From assembly GCA_010093605.1 (NCBI GenBank), contig MU004182.1, positions 511,028 to 575,027 on the forward strand: 64,000 nt of DNA, given 5' to 3'. The notes beneath the pieces are model-generated. The model had not been told where the DNA came from. It saw only the letters and a list, made by a program, of their open reading frames with translations, and searched no databases. Position numbers and translations under genes: made by a program. Source of the stretch: Lophium mytilinum (Eukaryota; Ascomycota; Dothideomycetes; Mytilinidiales; Mytilinidiaceae). Position 1 is the stretch's first letter; each line of letters starts with the position of its first letter. This document shows positions 47,430 through 58,509 of this stretch, in pieces.

Positions 47430-48745
47430 TACGTCTGGGCACACAGATCTATCACTGCTGCTTAGTTCCAATGTTGCATACCTAATACCACTGTAGGGGG
47501 TAGTCTAGCTGCCGGCCAGCTAATTAACCAAGAGCTAGTCTAATCTGCACCGCTTGAAATTTAACATCGTCCTTGGATCTCCAAAATCCTAAGTACCAGA
47601 GTTTATGACTACTTGGCTCTAATATTGCTCATCTGCTGATACCGTAGGCGATAGCCTAGCTAATTAATAGCTTATTAGTCAAGAGGTAGTCTATTTTGCC
47701 GCGCTTAAATTATAGCATTGCCTTGGACCTCTTTATATCTAGGCACACGAAACTTTCACCGCATAGCTTTGATATTGCTCACTTAACAACACCGTAGGGG
47801 GTAGCCTGGCTACCAACTAGCTGCATAGTCAAGAGGTAGTCTAATCTGCACCGCTTAAAACTCAATATCGCCCTTAGATTTCCATAAGTCTGGCACACGA
47901 AAATTAAGCCGCTCAGCGTTTAATATTGCTTACTTAACGATACCGTAGGGGGTAGCCTGGCTACCGACTAGCTAATCAGTCAAGAGATAGTGTAATTCGA
48001 ACCCTCTAAAAGTTGACATCTGCCAAAATTATTTTGAGCACGTGAGGGCACCTCTTACAGCGCCACCACCCCTCCAAAACAACACCTCCGTTCTAATTTT
48101 CTCGATGTCCATCGCCTATCTGGGCCACCTCAGACGCTGGCAAGCACCTCTATGCATTTTAGCTTAGCACTCGTCCCAATATGCACTGTCTAGAACTGGA
48201 CATCGCCCTTGGATATCCATTAGTCTAGGCACATAAATCTGTCAATAGTTAGTCTTAGTATTGCTCACTTGATACCACTGTAGGGGGTGGTCTAGCGGCC
48301 GACCAGCCAATCAGTGAAGAGTCAGTCTAATTTGCACTGTTTCCTTAGATCTATATAAGCCTGCGCACATAAATCTACCACTGCATGGCTCTCATGTTGC
48401 TCACTTAACACCACTGTGGGGAGTGGTCTAGCTGCTGACTAGTAATTAGTCAAGAGTGAGTCTAATATGCAATGTCTCTTTAGATTTTTGTATGTATGGG
48501 CACACGAATCTGTTAATGCTTGGCTTTATTGTTGCTCACTCAACACCACTGTGGGGGTAAGTCTAGCTGCTGGCCAGCTAGCTGGTCAAGAGTCAGTCTG
48601 ATCTGCACTGTTTTCTTGGATATCTAAGGCTGGGCACACGAATCTATCACTGCTTGGTTCTCATGTTGCTCACTCAACACCACTGTAAGGGGTAGCCTGA
48701 CCGCTAAGTAGCTTATTAGTCAAAAGTCCGCCCAATTTGAAGTCA
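47430..48745. repeat. diverged tandem array, 134-154 bp period
   Basis: An anchor of the form ACC(A)C(T)GTAGGGGGTAG recurs at 47487, 47641, 47791, 47942, 48274, 48410, 48544 and 48679. The spacing is 150-154 bp in the first four and 134-136 bp in the last four. Each unit also has a TTGCTCACTTAACA-like box just before the anchor, an AGTCAAGAGnnAGTCTAAT box after it, and a GGCACACGAATCT-like box. A unique insert at about 48040-48200 separates the two subfamilies. The array lies between two tail-to-tail genes and contains no ORF. Confidence 0.8.
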
Positions 48746-48749
48746 TAAA

Positions 48750-50045
48750 TCACTCCTCTTCCTTCTGTCCCACACCACCCAGCACACCTCCAAGCAGTCC
48801 CCCAACGCCCTTATACACGCCACCAGCCGTACTCCCCACACCCCCAATCAAATCCCCCTTCCCCAGCTTCCCCACCCCCTCCCCAACTCCTCCAGTGAGC
48901 CCACTCACGCCATCACCAAGCCCCTTCCCAACACCCCCGACCACTCCGCCCAACGGCCCCCCCACCGTCTCCCCAACCCCCCCCCCCCCCCCCCCCCCCC
49001 CCGTATTCCCCACCCCCCCCCCCCCCCCGTATTCCCGACGCCCGAGCCCAGCCCCGCCGCCGTACCCCTCGCATCCCCCTTCCCAATCGCATTCGTCGTC
49101 TTCGACACCGTCCCCTGCAGTCCCTTCGTCGTGCCGCCGATCGTATAGTCCAGCCCGTCCGTCACATTCGACGCCGTCTTCCCCACGCCGTCGGTGACGT
49201 GCTTGACGGGCTTGCCGACGCCGGCGGGCATTCTATCGAGGCCGTAGCCAGCGGTGCCGGTGACGCCGCCGACGACGCCGGACACGCCTGAGGTTGCGGT
49301 CGAGGTGGTGCTGTTGAGGCCGGAGGAGAGGGTGGAGACGCCCTTGTTGGTGGTGCCGGTGACGACGTTGGAGGTTTTACTGAGGGCGGATTGGGGCTTT
49401 GCGGAGGCTTTTTTAGCGGCGGGGGAGGAGGTGGTGGGGGTGGTGGGTGTGAGTTTCTTGGGGGCGGGTTTTTTGAGGGGTTTCGGGGTTGTCGAGGCGG
49501 GTTCGGATGCTGGAGTGGTGCCTTTGGGGGTGGGAATAAGTGGCGTAGCGCCGGGGGTACTGGCGATCTTGCTGGTTGGGGCGGGTTTCTTGTTGGCAGC
49601 TGGAGAGGAGGTGGAAGGGGTTTCTTTCTTCAATGGGGTTGAGGTAGTCTCTGAAGGAGTAGCTTTTGCGGGTGTTGTGGTCTTTGGTTTCGCAATAGGG
49701 AGTGGCTTTTTGGTCCCAATAGGGGTCCTAGTAGCAGCAGATTTCGCCGCTGGCGTTGTGCTAGAAGCTGAGTCTCCAAGTTTTGTGGGAGCAGCCTTTG
49801 CTGGCGTAGTCTTCGCAGGTGTTGTCGTCTTCGCTTTCGCAACAGGGAGAGGTTTCTTGGTTCCAATAGGTGTGCGTGTCTTCGCAGGAGTGGCTGCTGG
49901 AGTCTTTTTTGCACCATCTGCTATCTTAGAAACACCATCTATAGTATCATGTTAGTTGAGCGCTGTATCATTTACCAATAGTGCAATGGCGGTACGAACC
50001 CTGAAGAGCGGCATTCTGCTTCTTGAGGTCGTCAACTGCTGACAT
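48750..50045 (-). CDS. Lys/Pro/Thr-rich then Gly/Val-rich repetitive protein, frame broken at poly-G
   Basis: Exon 1 is 50045-50000 (MSAVDDLKKQNAALQ) and, after a 61-bp intron, exon 2 runs from 49938. The first half repeats a TPIGTKKPLP(V/I)AK(A/P)KTTTPAK module twice and is Lys/Pro/Thr-rich. The second half has amphipathic Gly/Val/Thr repeats (GVSGVVGGVTGTAGYGLD, HVTDGVGKTASNVTDGLD) and ends GGLLGGVLGGVGQKEEE. The two parts are in different frames, because homopolymers of 26 and 16 C on the plus strand (48977-49002, 49013-49028) lie between them. The exon total is 411 codons plus two bases, so a tract length differing by one or two bases would give a single protein of about 411 residues. The tail resembles water-stress or LEA-like repeats, but no family is certain. 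Confidence 0.65.
48977..49028. repeat. G:C homopolymer pair inside a coding region
   Basis: 26 C, then GTATTCCCCA, then 16 C followed by GTATTCCC: the tract with its flank is duplicated. Such tracts slip readily in replication and in sequencing, and this pair sits where the reading frame of the gene breaks. Confidence 0.9.
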
Positions 50046-50231
50046 GATTGAAAATTTACGTCGAGAATATGGATATAGTTGATATGGTTTTAGATTTGAT
50101 ATATTTTGAAGCTCAACTTGTGGTTAATATTGACTGTATCAGAGAGGAAATCGGGATGAAAATATAAGTCTCATGAGAGTGCTCGCTACGTCATGATGCA
50201 GGGAGGGGGCCTCGACCTGGTCAGAACTTGG

Positions 50232-50716
50232 ATTTGTCGGGTGCAAAATAGCAGTCAATCCTTGGCACATTTCTCTGCCACACCACACAATCTCTAAAGA
50301 ACACTAACTATACAATATACTAATAGAATTAATCTTAAAAGCTAAAGATCTTTATATCTAGGCTGCTAGAGTATGTTTTCTAGGTTTTAGGCATTATTAA
50401 TTACTTTTAAGTGTATAGTTCTAGGTCTAGTAAGCACGTAAGAAGAGGTATACCTAGCCGCCCGCAAAAGTACCGCCGGAAGTACTGCCGCAAACATCCC
50501 GCCCGCGAAAAGGTCTAAACTTTACTATTAGATAAATTGTCCGCCCTCTTATATAATAAGCCTAGAATTTAGGCTTAGAGTAAAGAGTATATAAACTAGC
50601 TCCTATAGAAGTTTAACGGTAATAGCCCTATCTTTACATAACTTGAACTTTTAGAAATCGTGTGGTGTGGCAGAGAAATGTGCCAAGGATTGACTGCTAT
50701 TTTGCACCCGACAAAT
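50232..50716. mobile_element. 485-bp element with perfect 57-bp terminal inverted repeats (MITE-like)
   Basis: Bases 50232-50288 and 50660-50716 are exact reverse complements of each other over 57 bp, and the similarity continues inward for about 15 more bases with mismatches. The 371-bp interior is AT-rich with scattered TAG/CTA and codes for nothing, as in decayed or RIP-mutated DNA. Size, long TIRs and lack of an ORF fit a non-autonomous DNA element or foldback. No clear target-site duplication is visible directly outside. It sits in the interval between two divergent genes (48750-50045 and jip5), so the right arm may have supplied promoter sequence. Confidence 0.75.
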
Positions 50717-50941
50717 GTTTCGCTTCGAGAGCAACGCGTTCGTAATGCACTACAAGGGCCATGCCTGGGCACGTCGTATGTAGATCAGGGTTGGATCTTG
50801 GAAGCTTGCAAGATCTCATCGTCCGGGGTCTCGTTAGTCACGTGGCGCCAAGAGATCAGTGAAGTTCCAAAGCGCGATCTCCCGCATTAGCTTTTCACTA
50901 AAAAGCTACCACCCCACAAAACACCACTCCATGCATCGCCA

Positions 50942-52311
50942 ATGTTCGACACTGTGTGCACCCTCCCGCTGACCTCGGACCTCTTCGCCCAGGCCATTCA
51001 CCCGTCTGAGCCAATTGTCTCGGTTGGCCTTGCTGGTGGCCATGTTCAGACCTATCGCCTCCCCCCAGTAGCCTTTGACGGCAGCTCTGGGGGCGATGTG
51101 ACCGCGCCGGAGAACGGATTTGGGACCATAGACACAATCTGGAGGACCCGACGGCACAAAGGAAGCTGTAGGACCCTCGCCTTTAGCGTTGATGGATCCC
51201 AATTGTATTCTGCTGGTACCGATGGCCTCGTAAAAGCCGCCGACTCAATGACCGGACAGGTCGTCTCGAAGATTGCTATACCGCATGACGCGTAAGTTTC
51301 TACTATTCATACCCCCCCCCAAGGCTTCCTACAGCTGTAGTGGGGCTTGTCGGACTGCATTGGGCTCTCCAGCTAACTTGGATTAGAACTACAAACAAGT
51401 CGGATGCGCCCGCCCTACTCCACGGTCTATCGCCCCAAACGTTACTCCTCGCGACCGATTCCTCAGCCCTACATATATATGACATCCGTGCACCACACTC
51501 GCAACTTGCTTCGAGACCTAGTCAGACCCATCATCCGCACGACGATTATATTGCCTCTTTGACCCCTCTTCCACCATCCGCCGCTAGCACCAGCGGGTTC
51601 AGCAAACAATGGGTGACCACAGGCGGAACTACACTCGCTGTAACTGATCTTCGGCGGGGTGTCTTAGTCCGCAGCGAAGATCAGGAGGAGGAAATGCTGA
51701 GCTCGGTTTTCGTGGGAGGCATGACTGCGAGGGGAACTAGCAAAGGAGAAAAGATACTTGTCGGAGGAGGCAGCGGCGTGCTGACTCTCTGGGAGCGCGG
51801 TCAATGGGATGATCAAGACGAACGAATCATTGTCGATCGGAACCCCAAAGGTGGAGAAAGCCTAGATGTATTGACAGCGGTTCCTGAAGGCATTGGAGCA
51901 TGGGGCAAGATCGTAGCAGTGGGCCAGGGCGATGGTCTCGTGCGATTTGTGCGCATCGGGCAGAACAAAGTGATCGCCCAGCTCAGGCATGATGGGGAGT
52001 ATGAGGATCAGGACCACCCTGGAGAACCTGTCGTCGGCCTGGGCTTCGATGTGGGTGGGCGCATGATCAGCGGTGGCGGCACGAAGCTCAAGGTCTGGCA
52101 TGAGAAGGTTGCAAACGAAGACGAGGCCGAAGAAGCAGAGGGAAATGGAGTCAGCAAGAGAGAGTTGAGCGACGATAGTGACGAAGAAGATGAGGAGGAC
52201 GAGGACAGCAGCGACGACGAGCGGAAGCGACGCAAGCGAAAGAAGCAGAATAAAGGGAAGGACAGAATCGGAAATCACGGTATCATGGCAACTTTCAGTG
52301 GGTTGGATTAG
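50942..52311 (+). CDS. jip5: Jip5-type WD40 protein, ribosome biogenesis (WDR55 homologue)
   Basis: Two exons (50942-51291, 51387-52311; 95-bp intron) encode 424 residues. WD40-type blades can be traced: [92 protein letters not shown], and [25 protein letters not shown]. The C-terminus is a long acidic then basic tail ([33 protein letters not shown]), typical of nucleolar proteins of this family. In yeast Jip5 is needed for 60S ribosomal subunit biogenesis. The intron contains a C9 tract. The gene starts 225 bp to the right of the TIR element. Confidence 0.9.
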
Positions 52312-52747
52312 TTCAACCCGCATATCTCGGGACGTGACGCTGGTGAGTAGGATACCCGTGCATTGCAGTCCAGTCCTCGCTTCTGAGGTTTCTCATGCAA
52401 TGTTCACTTTTCGGTCTAGTATACCTTAGTCTTTGGGTCTGATCAGCTCATACCTTCTCTTCTCAATTCGGATCATATTATGGTCTGTTGTAAGTTTTCA
52501 AAAATATATCAGATGGAGAACTCTTCTCATCTAAAACAATCGAGTGAAGCGTCTCACTTCTTACAACATGGGGAATTGATGAGTTCCGCGCCTCGGCACA
52601 GTATTTGTCACATGATTTTGGCTCATTGCATTACTTCTACATCTATACTCGAGGGTGCTGTCGTTTTCTAAAGCCTAATTAGGCCTATTCCGAGCCGCTT
52701 TGCAGCTGTTACAGAGAAGAAAGTTGAGATGGACATAGACCGCTACC
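52312..52747. other. intergenic between converging genes
   Basis: 436 bp holding the 3' ends of jip5 and the ankyrin gene; nothing else recognised. Confidence 0.45.
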
Positions 52748-54547
52748 TCATAGATCAAGCCGAGCGGCCCGATCCTCCAGTCCATCGAAATCGGTCATCC
52801 AAGGCCGCGAGGTCCGTGAAGAAAGAACTCGATTATGGCGGCCCTGCGCATTGATATCCGAACAATTGTCATCCCAAAAGGTCCGGAATTGAGTTCCCAT
52901 CTTCCCTCCATGACCAGGAAGCCTTCCAAGAGCGTCTTTCACGTTCAAGAAGAGATCCAAAGTTTCATTGGACAAGCCCCAGCCGCATATGAACAGCATG
53001 TGTTTCTCATCGGAGCGGTACACCATATTTTTTCGGCTGTAAACGACTTCGGCATGGAACTGATCGTACACCGCTTTTGCGGGGATGAGTGACGGGATTC
53101 CGAATCTGAGTCCCATGTCGGTGAGGAAGTTCAAATGGAGATAGAGCATATGTTTGTATTTGTTAGGTTCTACGCTTATGGTTGGCACGTGCCTCGGGAC
53201 AAACAACGGCACCTCGAAACCTCCTTCGGTCTGAAGCGCGCGTTCCACGATGGTCTTTCCGCTGCTGTCTCGCCTTGTCACATCCGCTTTGGCCTCAATC
53301 AGGAGCCCTGCCCAGCCGAGCTTGCTGCTGGAATAGCTGGGCTTGCTGGAATCGCTTGACATGACGAGATGGAGTGGCGTTTGACCTCGAGAGTTGCGGA
53401 CGTTGAGGTTCCTGCAGTAGGGGAGAAGATCCCGAAAGACCTTCGTAGGGCATCCCGGCTTCTCAATGAGCTTGTGTAGTGAGTGGTCGCCGTCGGGATG
53501 CAAGATGTCCGGATTCGCACCCGCACGTAGAAGAGATTCCGTGATAGTGAAGCGCAATTCGAAGGGAGACTGGAAGAATGCGCAGTTGAGAGGATTCCAA
53601 GTATCGTCGGGCCCTCCGATGTCAGGGTTGACGCCCATTCGGAGTAGAGCGTGTACGATGGGCCACTGCGCGGTATTGGTGGCGTAGTGGAGCAGATTGC
53701 CGGTTTCTGGCGTCGCCCATTTCAGGTCCGCTCCGTGTTCGACTAGAATGTGGAGGATCCACGGAAGCTCCGCCTTGAACGTCTGAGGGGTTGGACGCAC
53801 GGGGGTGAGGCTCCGATCGACGTGGTGTTCCCTCGACAAGCTCATTGGGTCCGCTCCAAGCTGCAGTAACAGTCTCATCTATGGTACGTTAGTTAGAGTA
53901 CGTGTGTAGGGTTCTTGTCTCGAACTTACAACTTTCTCTTCGCCCTTTCCGAAGGCCGCTTCATCACCGGTATAGGCTAGCAAGCGGGTTTCATATTGCT
54001 GAACGTGGGCCATTTGGCCCGCTTCGTGGCTCGCATACGTAGGAGTGGCCCGAAACTGCAGCAGCCACTTCTGGAGGAGCTCGGTCATCTGGCTGGGGAA
54101 AGTGTTCCTATCATGGCCTTGCTTCACCGCATATTGGAGCATCGTGAGCAGGATCTCCGTCCGAAGGCCAAGGTTATCCCCAGGAAACCTGGCACCCCAC
54201 TCCCACCTCGCCCAATGCTGCGGAACCGAATCCAACGCGGGCCAAAACCCGCTCGGGGAGATTCCACTAGCATCGTGGTTGACAAGGTACTCAACCATGG
54301 AGTGGATGTTGTGTTTGATGGCCCATTCCATTGCGGGTAGCGTCCGAATATATCTGGGGAATGTGGGTCCGATATCTGCGGCGCTATTTAGGTCCTCCGG
54401 CTTGTCTGCAATGGCGCGCTTGTGAAGTTCCTTGCCTAGGTATGCACGAAGACGGGGATGGGCTTCGATGGTGTGTTTGAGGTCTTTGTTGGTGAGGTCT
54501 TTGGCGACTTCGAGCATGACCTCCATGGGAAGCTCGAGTAGGCCCAT
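52748..54547 (-). CDS. F-box-like/ankyrin-repeat protein (copy A)
   Basis: Two exons (54547-53930, 53878-52748; 51-bp intron) give 582 residues. The N-terminus (LLELPMEVMLEVAKDLTNKDLKHTIEAHPRLRAYL) resembles a short F-box-like helix pair. From about residue 205 degenerate ankyrin repeats follow: MRLLLQLGADP, WILHILVEHGADLKWATPETGNLLHYAT, WPIVHALLRMGVNPDIGG, SLLRAGANPDILHPDGDHSLHKLI, NVRNSRGQTPLHLVM, GLLIEAKADVTRRDSSGKTIVERAL. The last 150 residues form a separate conserved region shared with the copy at 56291-58065. F-box/ankyrin proteins may be substrate adaptors of SCF ubiquitin ligases. They also form large, fast-changing families in filamentous fungi, which the neighbouring paralogue illustrates. 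Confidence 0.82.
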
Positions 54548-55327
54548 CGTGCTGCTTGCGTCGGTTTTAGGACTAGGGATACACGTTTTGAACTAGGGAG
54601 TTGAGTGGGGAGAGTTTGTAGTTAGGACTTGAAGTGGTGGTGGGGTGCTTCGGAGGGACGTGTTTGGAAGATGGATTGTTTGAATGGAGAGGCTGCTCTA
54701 GTACATGGAGCTAAACCGGTGAATACAAGGCGAGAAAAGTTGTGGGTGAGATTATGCAAAATATGCATAATGCCTCTTTCACTCTTCCTACGATCATTAA
54801 TTATCCCCTAGGGCACAAAATAACTTACGTCATTCGAGACTTCCACCATATCGGCAAAAGCGGACAACGCACATGGAATAAGCTAGGGCGCGATGGTGTG
54901 AAAGCCTATGATATCATCGTAGAAAAGTGGCTTGTCCCACCTAGTGTATTTGTTTAGATTGATTTTGTGTACTTCCAAATCATCAAATGCCTGGGTGGGT
55001 GAGTTTGCTGTAGGCCTTTTCAGGACCGCTTCTCTGCAGGTTGTTTGAATTCACAACTCTAAGTTTGCCGTGGCCTTTTCAGGACCGCTTCGAAGGGTTG
55101 TGTGTTCGAACTTGGAGGCATTTCTTTTTTTCACTGTTTTCTTTTCCTTTCTTTTTTGCACTTATCTAATGTCCACTACACCTGTCTACACTCCTCTTTT
55201 CTCTACTTTGAACTACGTTACTTCTCACCTCCATATCACAGGCTTCCTGAAGATGGCGACGAAATTCTTCTCCGCCGTGCCTGTCGACGTGGACGCTGTC
55301 TTACACGCTTTGAAAGCAGGACGGTTT
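54548..55327. other. intergenic between the ankyrin copies
   Basis: A short direct repeat is present: TTCAGGACCGCTTC preceded by GTTTGC-TGT/CGTGG occurs near 55018 and 55078. No gene is supported; small frames at 54742-54957 and 55070-55369 have weak composition and no family resemblance. Confidence 0.4.
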
Positions 55328-55740
55328 AACCGTGTAAGAGAATCTTTAATAGACATGGATGGGACGTAAAGGAATGTGCGGTGTGTAGCCAACGTAGTCC
55401 CGTTTATTAGAAGAAGTCACGGATCTAACCGCGTGAGAGAATCTTTTCTAGACGTGGAGGGCACGCAAAGGGTACGCGGGTGTATAGCTAACGTAGTCCC
55501 TTTTATCATTAGAAGAACTCACGGCTCTAAGCGCGTAAAATACTATAGTAACGGTAAATATTACGCAAGGGGATACGCTACACGCACCTTTTGTAGTCCC
55601 TTTAGTAAGAAGATTTCTCGGATCTAACCGTATACAAAGTGTTGCACGAGACGTTAAATGCACGTAAAGGGGTACGCTACGTACACCCTGCGTAGTCTAT
55701 TTTATCGGCAACAGTCTCGAATTTAACCGTGCAAGAGAAT
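55328..55740. repeat. 100-bp tandem array, four units plus a partial one
   Basis: Units begin with AACCGnGTnAnAGAATCTTT-like sequence at 55328, 55427, 55529, 55626 and 55725 (spacing 97-102 bp). Each holds GACGT...ACGCAAAGGGnTACGC, a CCAACGTAGTCCCTTTTAT-like box and GAAGAnnTCACGGATCT before the next unit. The period is not a multiple of three and stops interrupt every frame, so it is not a protein repeat. Confidence 0.75.
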
Positions 55741-55889
55741 TTTTAGTTGATTGAGCAGCACGAATCTGAAGTGTCTACTTCTCGAGATATAGATCGTGAT
55801 TCCGGGTTGGCTAGGCTACTCCTCACAGTGATGGTAAGCGGGTAAAAGTGGTGTTAGGTCAGCGAGATCTTGGTGTGTAGGGAATTACG

Positions 55890-56012
55890 ATAGTTGAGCA
55901 CGCTGGGCACAAAAGGTTGGCACACTAAGTAGATGTGCTGTCTCGTGTGGTTCCGAGTGTGTACATCTGTCTGCCGCTGCTGAAAGTGCTTCAATATGTT
56001 TCCACATGGCCC
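55890..56012 (-). repeat. inverted duplication, left arm
   Basis: Read on the minus strand this runs from GGGCCATGTGGAAACATATTG to TTGTGCCCAGCGTGCTCAAC. It matches 58123-58245 on the plus strand at most positions, including CAGCGGCAGACAGATG and CACACGAGACA. The two arms enclose the second ankyrin gene. Confidence 0.7.
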
Positions 56013-56290
56013 GAAGGCAAAAGTTTCCATCTCGTTGACTTTTCTCAAAATTCATTGAGGCACCACAAGCAGCGGCAGACACGTGTACACTTCCCTAGAT
56101 TAGTGAGTTTGACGTATTGGTAGGTGCCCTATCACATGCCTGCTTTAGTGTGCGGCACGTGACCATATATTCCTTGGCAGTGGGTTATGATAGGGAGCGA
56201 CCTATCGCAACAACATCAACAAACACCTCTCACCCCTCACCTCTCACCTCTGGACTTTTTTCCTTCCAGCACCGTGCTGCTCTGTTCAAG

Positions 56291-58065
56291 ATGTCGCTCA
56301 TCAGCATGCCGGCAGAGCTCCACCCGGAGATCGCCAGCTACTGCACCAACAGGAGCCTCAAGAAGCTCATCGAAGCTCATCCTTTGCTTCATGAGCGCCT
56401 GCAGTTCGAGCTCCACCAACGTGCGATTTCTCCCAAGCCAGTAGAAATTAAGAACCTCGTAGACAGGGACCCACAAGATACCGAAGATGAGCACAAGTCG
56501 GAGCCAGCGATTTGGTGGGCCATTCGTCATTGCCGCAGTGAGTTGGTCGACTATCTTCTTCGGCATGATGTTGGAGGTCCTGATGAGAGTGGAGACTGGC
56601 CGTTATTGCGGTGGCTTACGGCATGTGGTACCTCGTGTGGTACCTCAAGGTGGAACAGCTCCTTTCGTATCGATCAGTACGACAAGTTCGACCCATTCCA
56701 GTATTCCGACGGCTTCTGGATCAGCACCCTAAACACGGCGGTTCAGTATGCAGCACAACTCGGTCCAGTGCGAAAGAGTAGTATCAATTCCGACCAACTG
56801 ACGAATACTCTCGGGATATTCTTACGTAAGGTTCCTCGAGTGAATTGGAATCTCTCCAAGGTGTGTGAGCTAGCACATAACAAGCTGTGTGGCTGCGCGT
56901 GGAAAGTCAGTAACTTGGAAATGGCAACAGTAAGTTCCTACAGTTACCCTAACCATAATTATGATGAGAGGAAGTTAATGCAAAACTCGTAGTTCAAGCT
57001 ACTTCTCGCTCTAGGAGCGAACCCATACGGACGACTATCTACGACTCAGACTCGCCAAAAACTCAGAGAGCCTTTCGCTTTCCAAGTGAGAGATGCCGAG
57101 TTCCTGAAGCTTCTGGTGGAAGCAGGCGGCGACATCTTCTACAAGAAACTTCGTCATCAAAGCACTGTGAAGGTTGCACTCCACCGTGCGTTAAAGACTC
57201 AATACTCGCCCCAAGTACTTGATCTCATCCTGGGCTTCGGTGCAGATCCGAACGAAGGAATCCGTCACGGGGGCCGCCTCTCAAAATCGCCATCAAAGGA
57301 AAGAGTGTATCGCGAGCACAAATACTACTTGATCATGGCGCGAAACCGATTAACGTCATCCACGACGCTCTTCAGCTCCTCCCTACTGCTCCCGCCATCC
57401 ACGTCTTCAAGTGTATCGCATCTCTGGAGCCGAACATCGATGTGCTCAGTGATAGAACGACCCCATTCTTCTACGACAAACAGCCAGCACTATTCCGGGC
57501 GTTTAGAAATTTCGACCTACAATACGCTAGGATATTGGTTGAATCGGGCGCTGAAATGACAAGAGAAACAATCACAGACAAAGCAGTGGTCACAGACAAA
57601 GCAGTGGTTTACTGTAGCCAGGAGGAACATAGGGATCGATTCTGCGATTACCACAACTTTGTCACAGATTTTGGCCTCAAGTTGCGGAAGATGGACATCA
57701 TTCCACTTGAGAGCATCAGCAGGGCCTTGGATAAGACCTGGTTCAACCACATACCTACTGACCAGGAATCACTTACCAATCTCAAGACCTATTGGAAGAT
57801 TATGTTAAACGTTCTGGATGCGATGGAGAGGTTCCCAGCTAGCGGGCCCGACATGCCGGCTTTCTGCGCGAGGTGGAAACAGGCACGTCCACATGTTGAG
57901 GCCGCGCTTGGCGATGAAGAGTGGATGCATTGGTCGCCGGAGGAGTGGGATTTTACGCGAGAACATCGGTGGTGGATGAAGGATGCCAAAGCAAAAGAGG
58001 CTCACAAGTATCATGCTACTTGGCCATGGTTTACGGGTGGCGACCCCCCGCCCCCCCTCTATTAG
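56291..58065 (+). pseudogene. F-box-like/ankyrin-repeat protein (copy B), with a one-base frameshift
   Basis: Exon 1 is 56291-56929 and, after a 63-bp intron, exon 2 starts at 56993. The N-terminus (MPAELHPEIASYCTNRSLKKLIEAHPLLHERL) and WAIRHCRSELVDYLLRHDV parallel copy A. The frame is coding through VLDLILGFGADPNEGIRHGG. It then shifts at a G5 tract (57269-57273) to the frame that continues PLKIAIKGKSVSRAQILLDHGAKPINV and on to the stop at 58063-58065. Both sides are clearly ankyrin sequence, so one inserted base (or two lost) would restore the protein. A duplicated ITDKAVVTDKAVV peptide occurs near 57565-57610. It may be a young pseudogene or a sequencing error at the homopolymer. It is flanked by inverted repeats. 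Confidence 0.75.
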
Positions 58066-58509
58066 AGAGGCTAGGGTGGAGGAGGATAAGGAGTTTGAGG
58101 GAGGAACAGAGCTCTCAGCTTTGGGCTATGTGGAAACAAATTGAAGCAGTTCAAACAGCGGCAGACAGATGCAGACACTCGGGACCACACGAGACAACAT
58201 TTGGTTGACGTGCCACCTCTTTGTGCCCAGCATGCTCACCTACCGTCTGGTTGTATTGGTCTACCACTGCCTGAGATGGCTTATGGGTGGTCAGCTGGTC
58301 AAAAAAGTCTGGCCAAATATGTGGACACTCCCTCAAGGCGCCATAAGCAGCGATGAAAGAGTGTACCCACGTTGGTGACCATGCTGCGCCAGAGAAAGAA
58401 GCAGAACAATAGAGAAGAAATTTCACGTGCTTAGACAATACCAAGATGTATATTATATATTACATATCCGAGGCTTTTCAAATACGGGGAAGCTCTCTAC
58501 TTGTAAGCT
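58066..58509. other. intergenic between ankyrin copy B and the sedolisin
   Basis: 444 bp between converging genes, mostly occupied by the right inverted-duplication arm and related pieces; no gene. Confidence 0.45.
58123..58245 (+). repeat. inverted duplication, right arm
   Basis: Partner of 55890-56012. It begins GGGCTATGTGGAAACAAATTG and ends TTGTGCCCAGCATGCTCACC, about 60 bp after the ankyrin stop. Related pieces (CATAAGCAGCG...GTGTACCC near 58340) echo ACAAGCAGCGGCAGACACGTGTACAC near 56066, so the flanking repeat family is more extended than one pair. Confidence 0.7.

Noticed and set aside
47430-48745. CRISPR-like array
   Set aside because: The units are 134-154 bp diverged tandem repeats without spacer structure, and the genome is eukaryotic.
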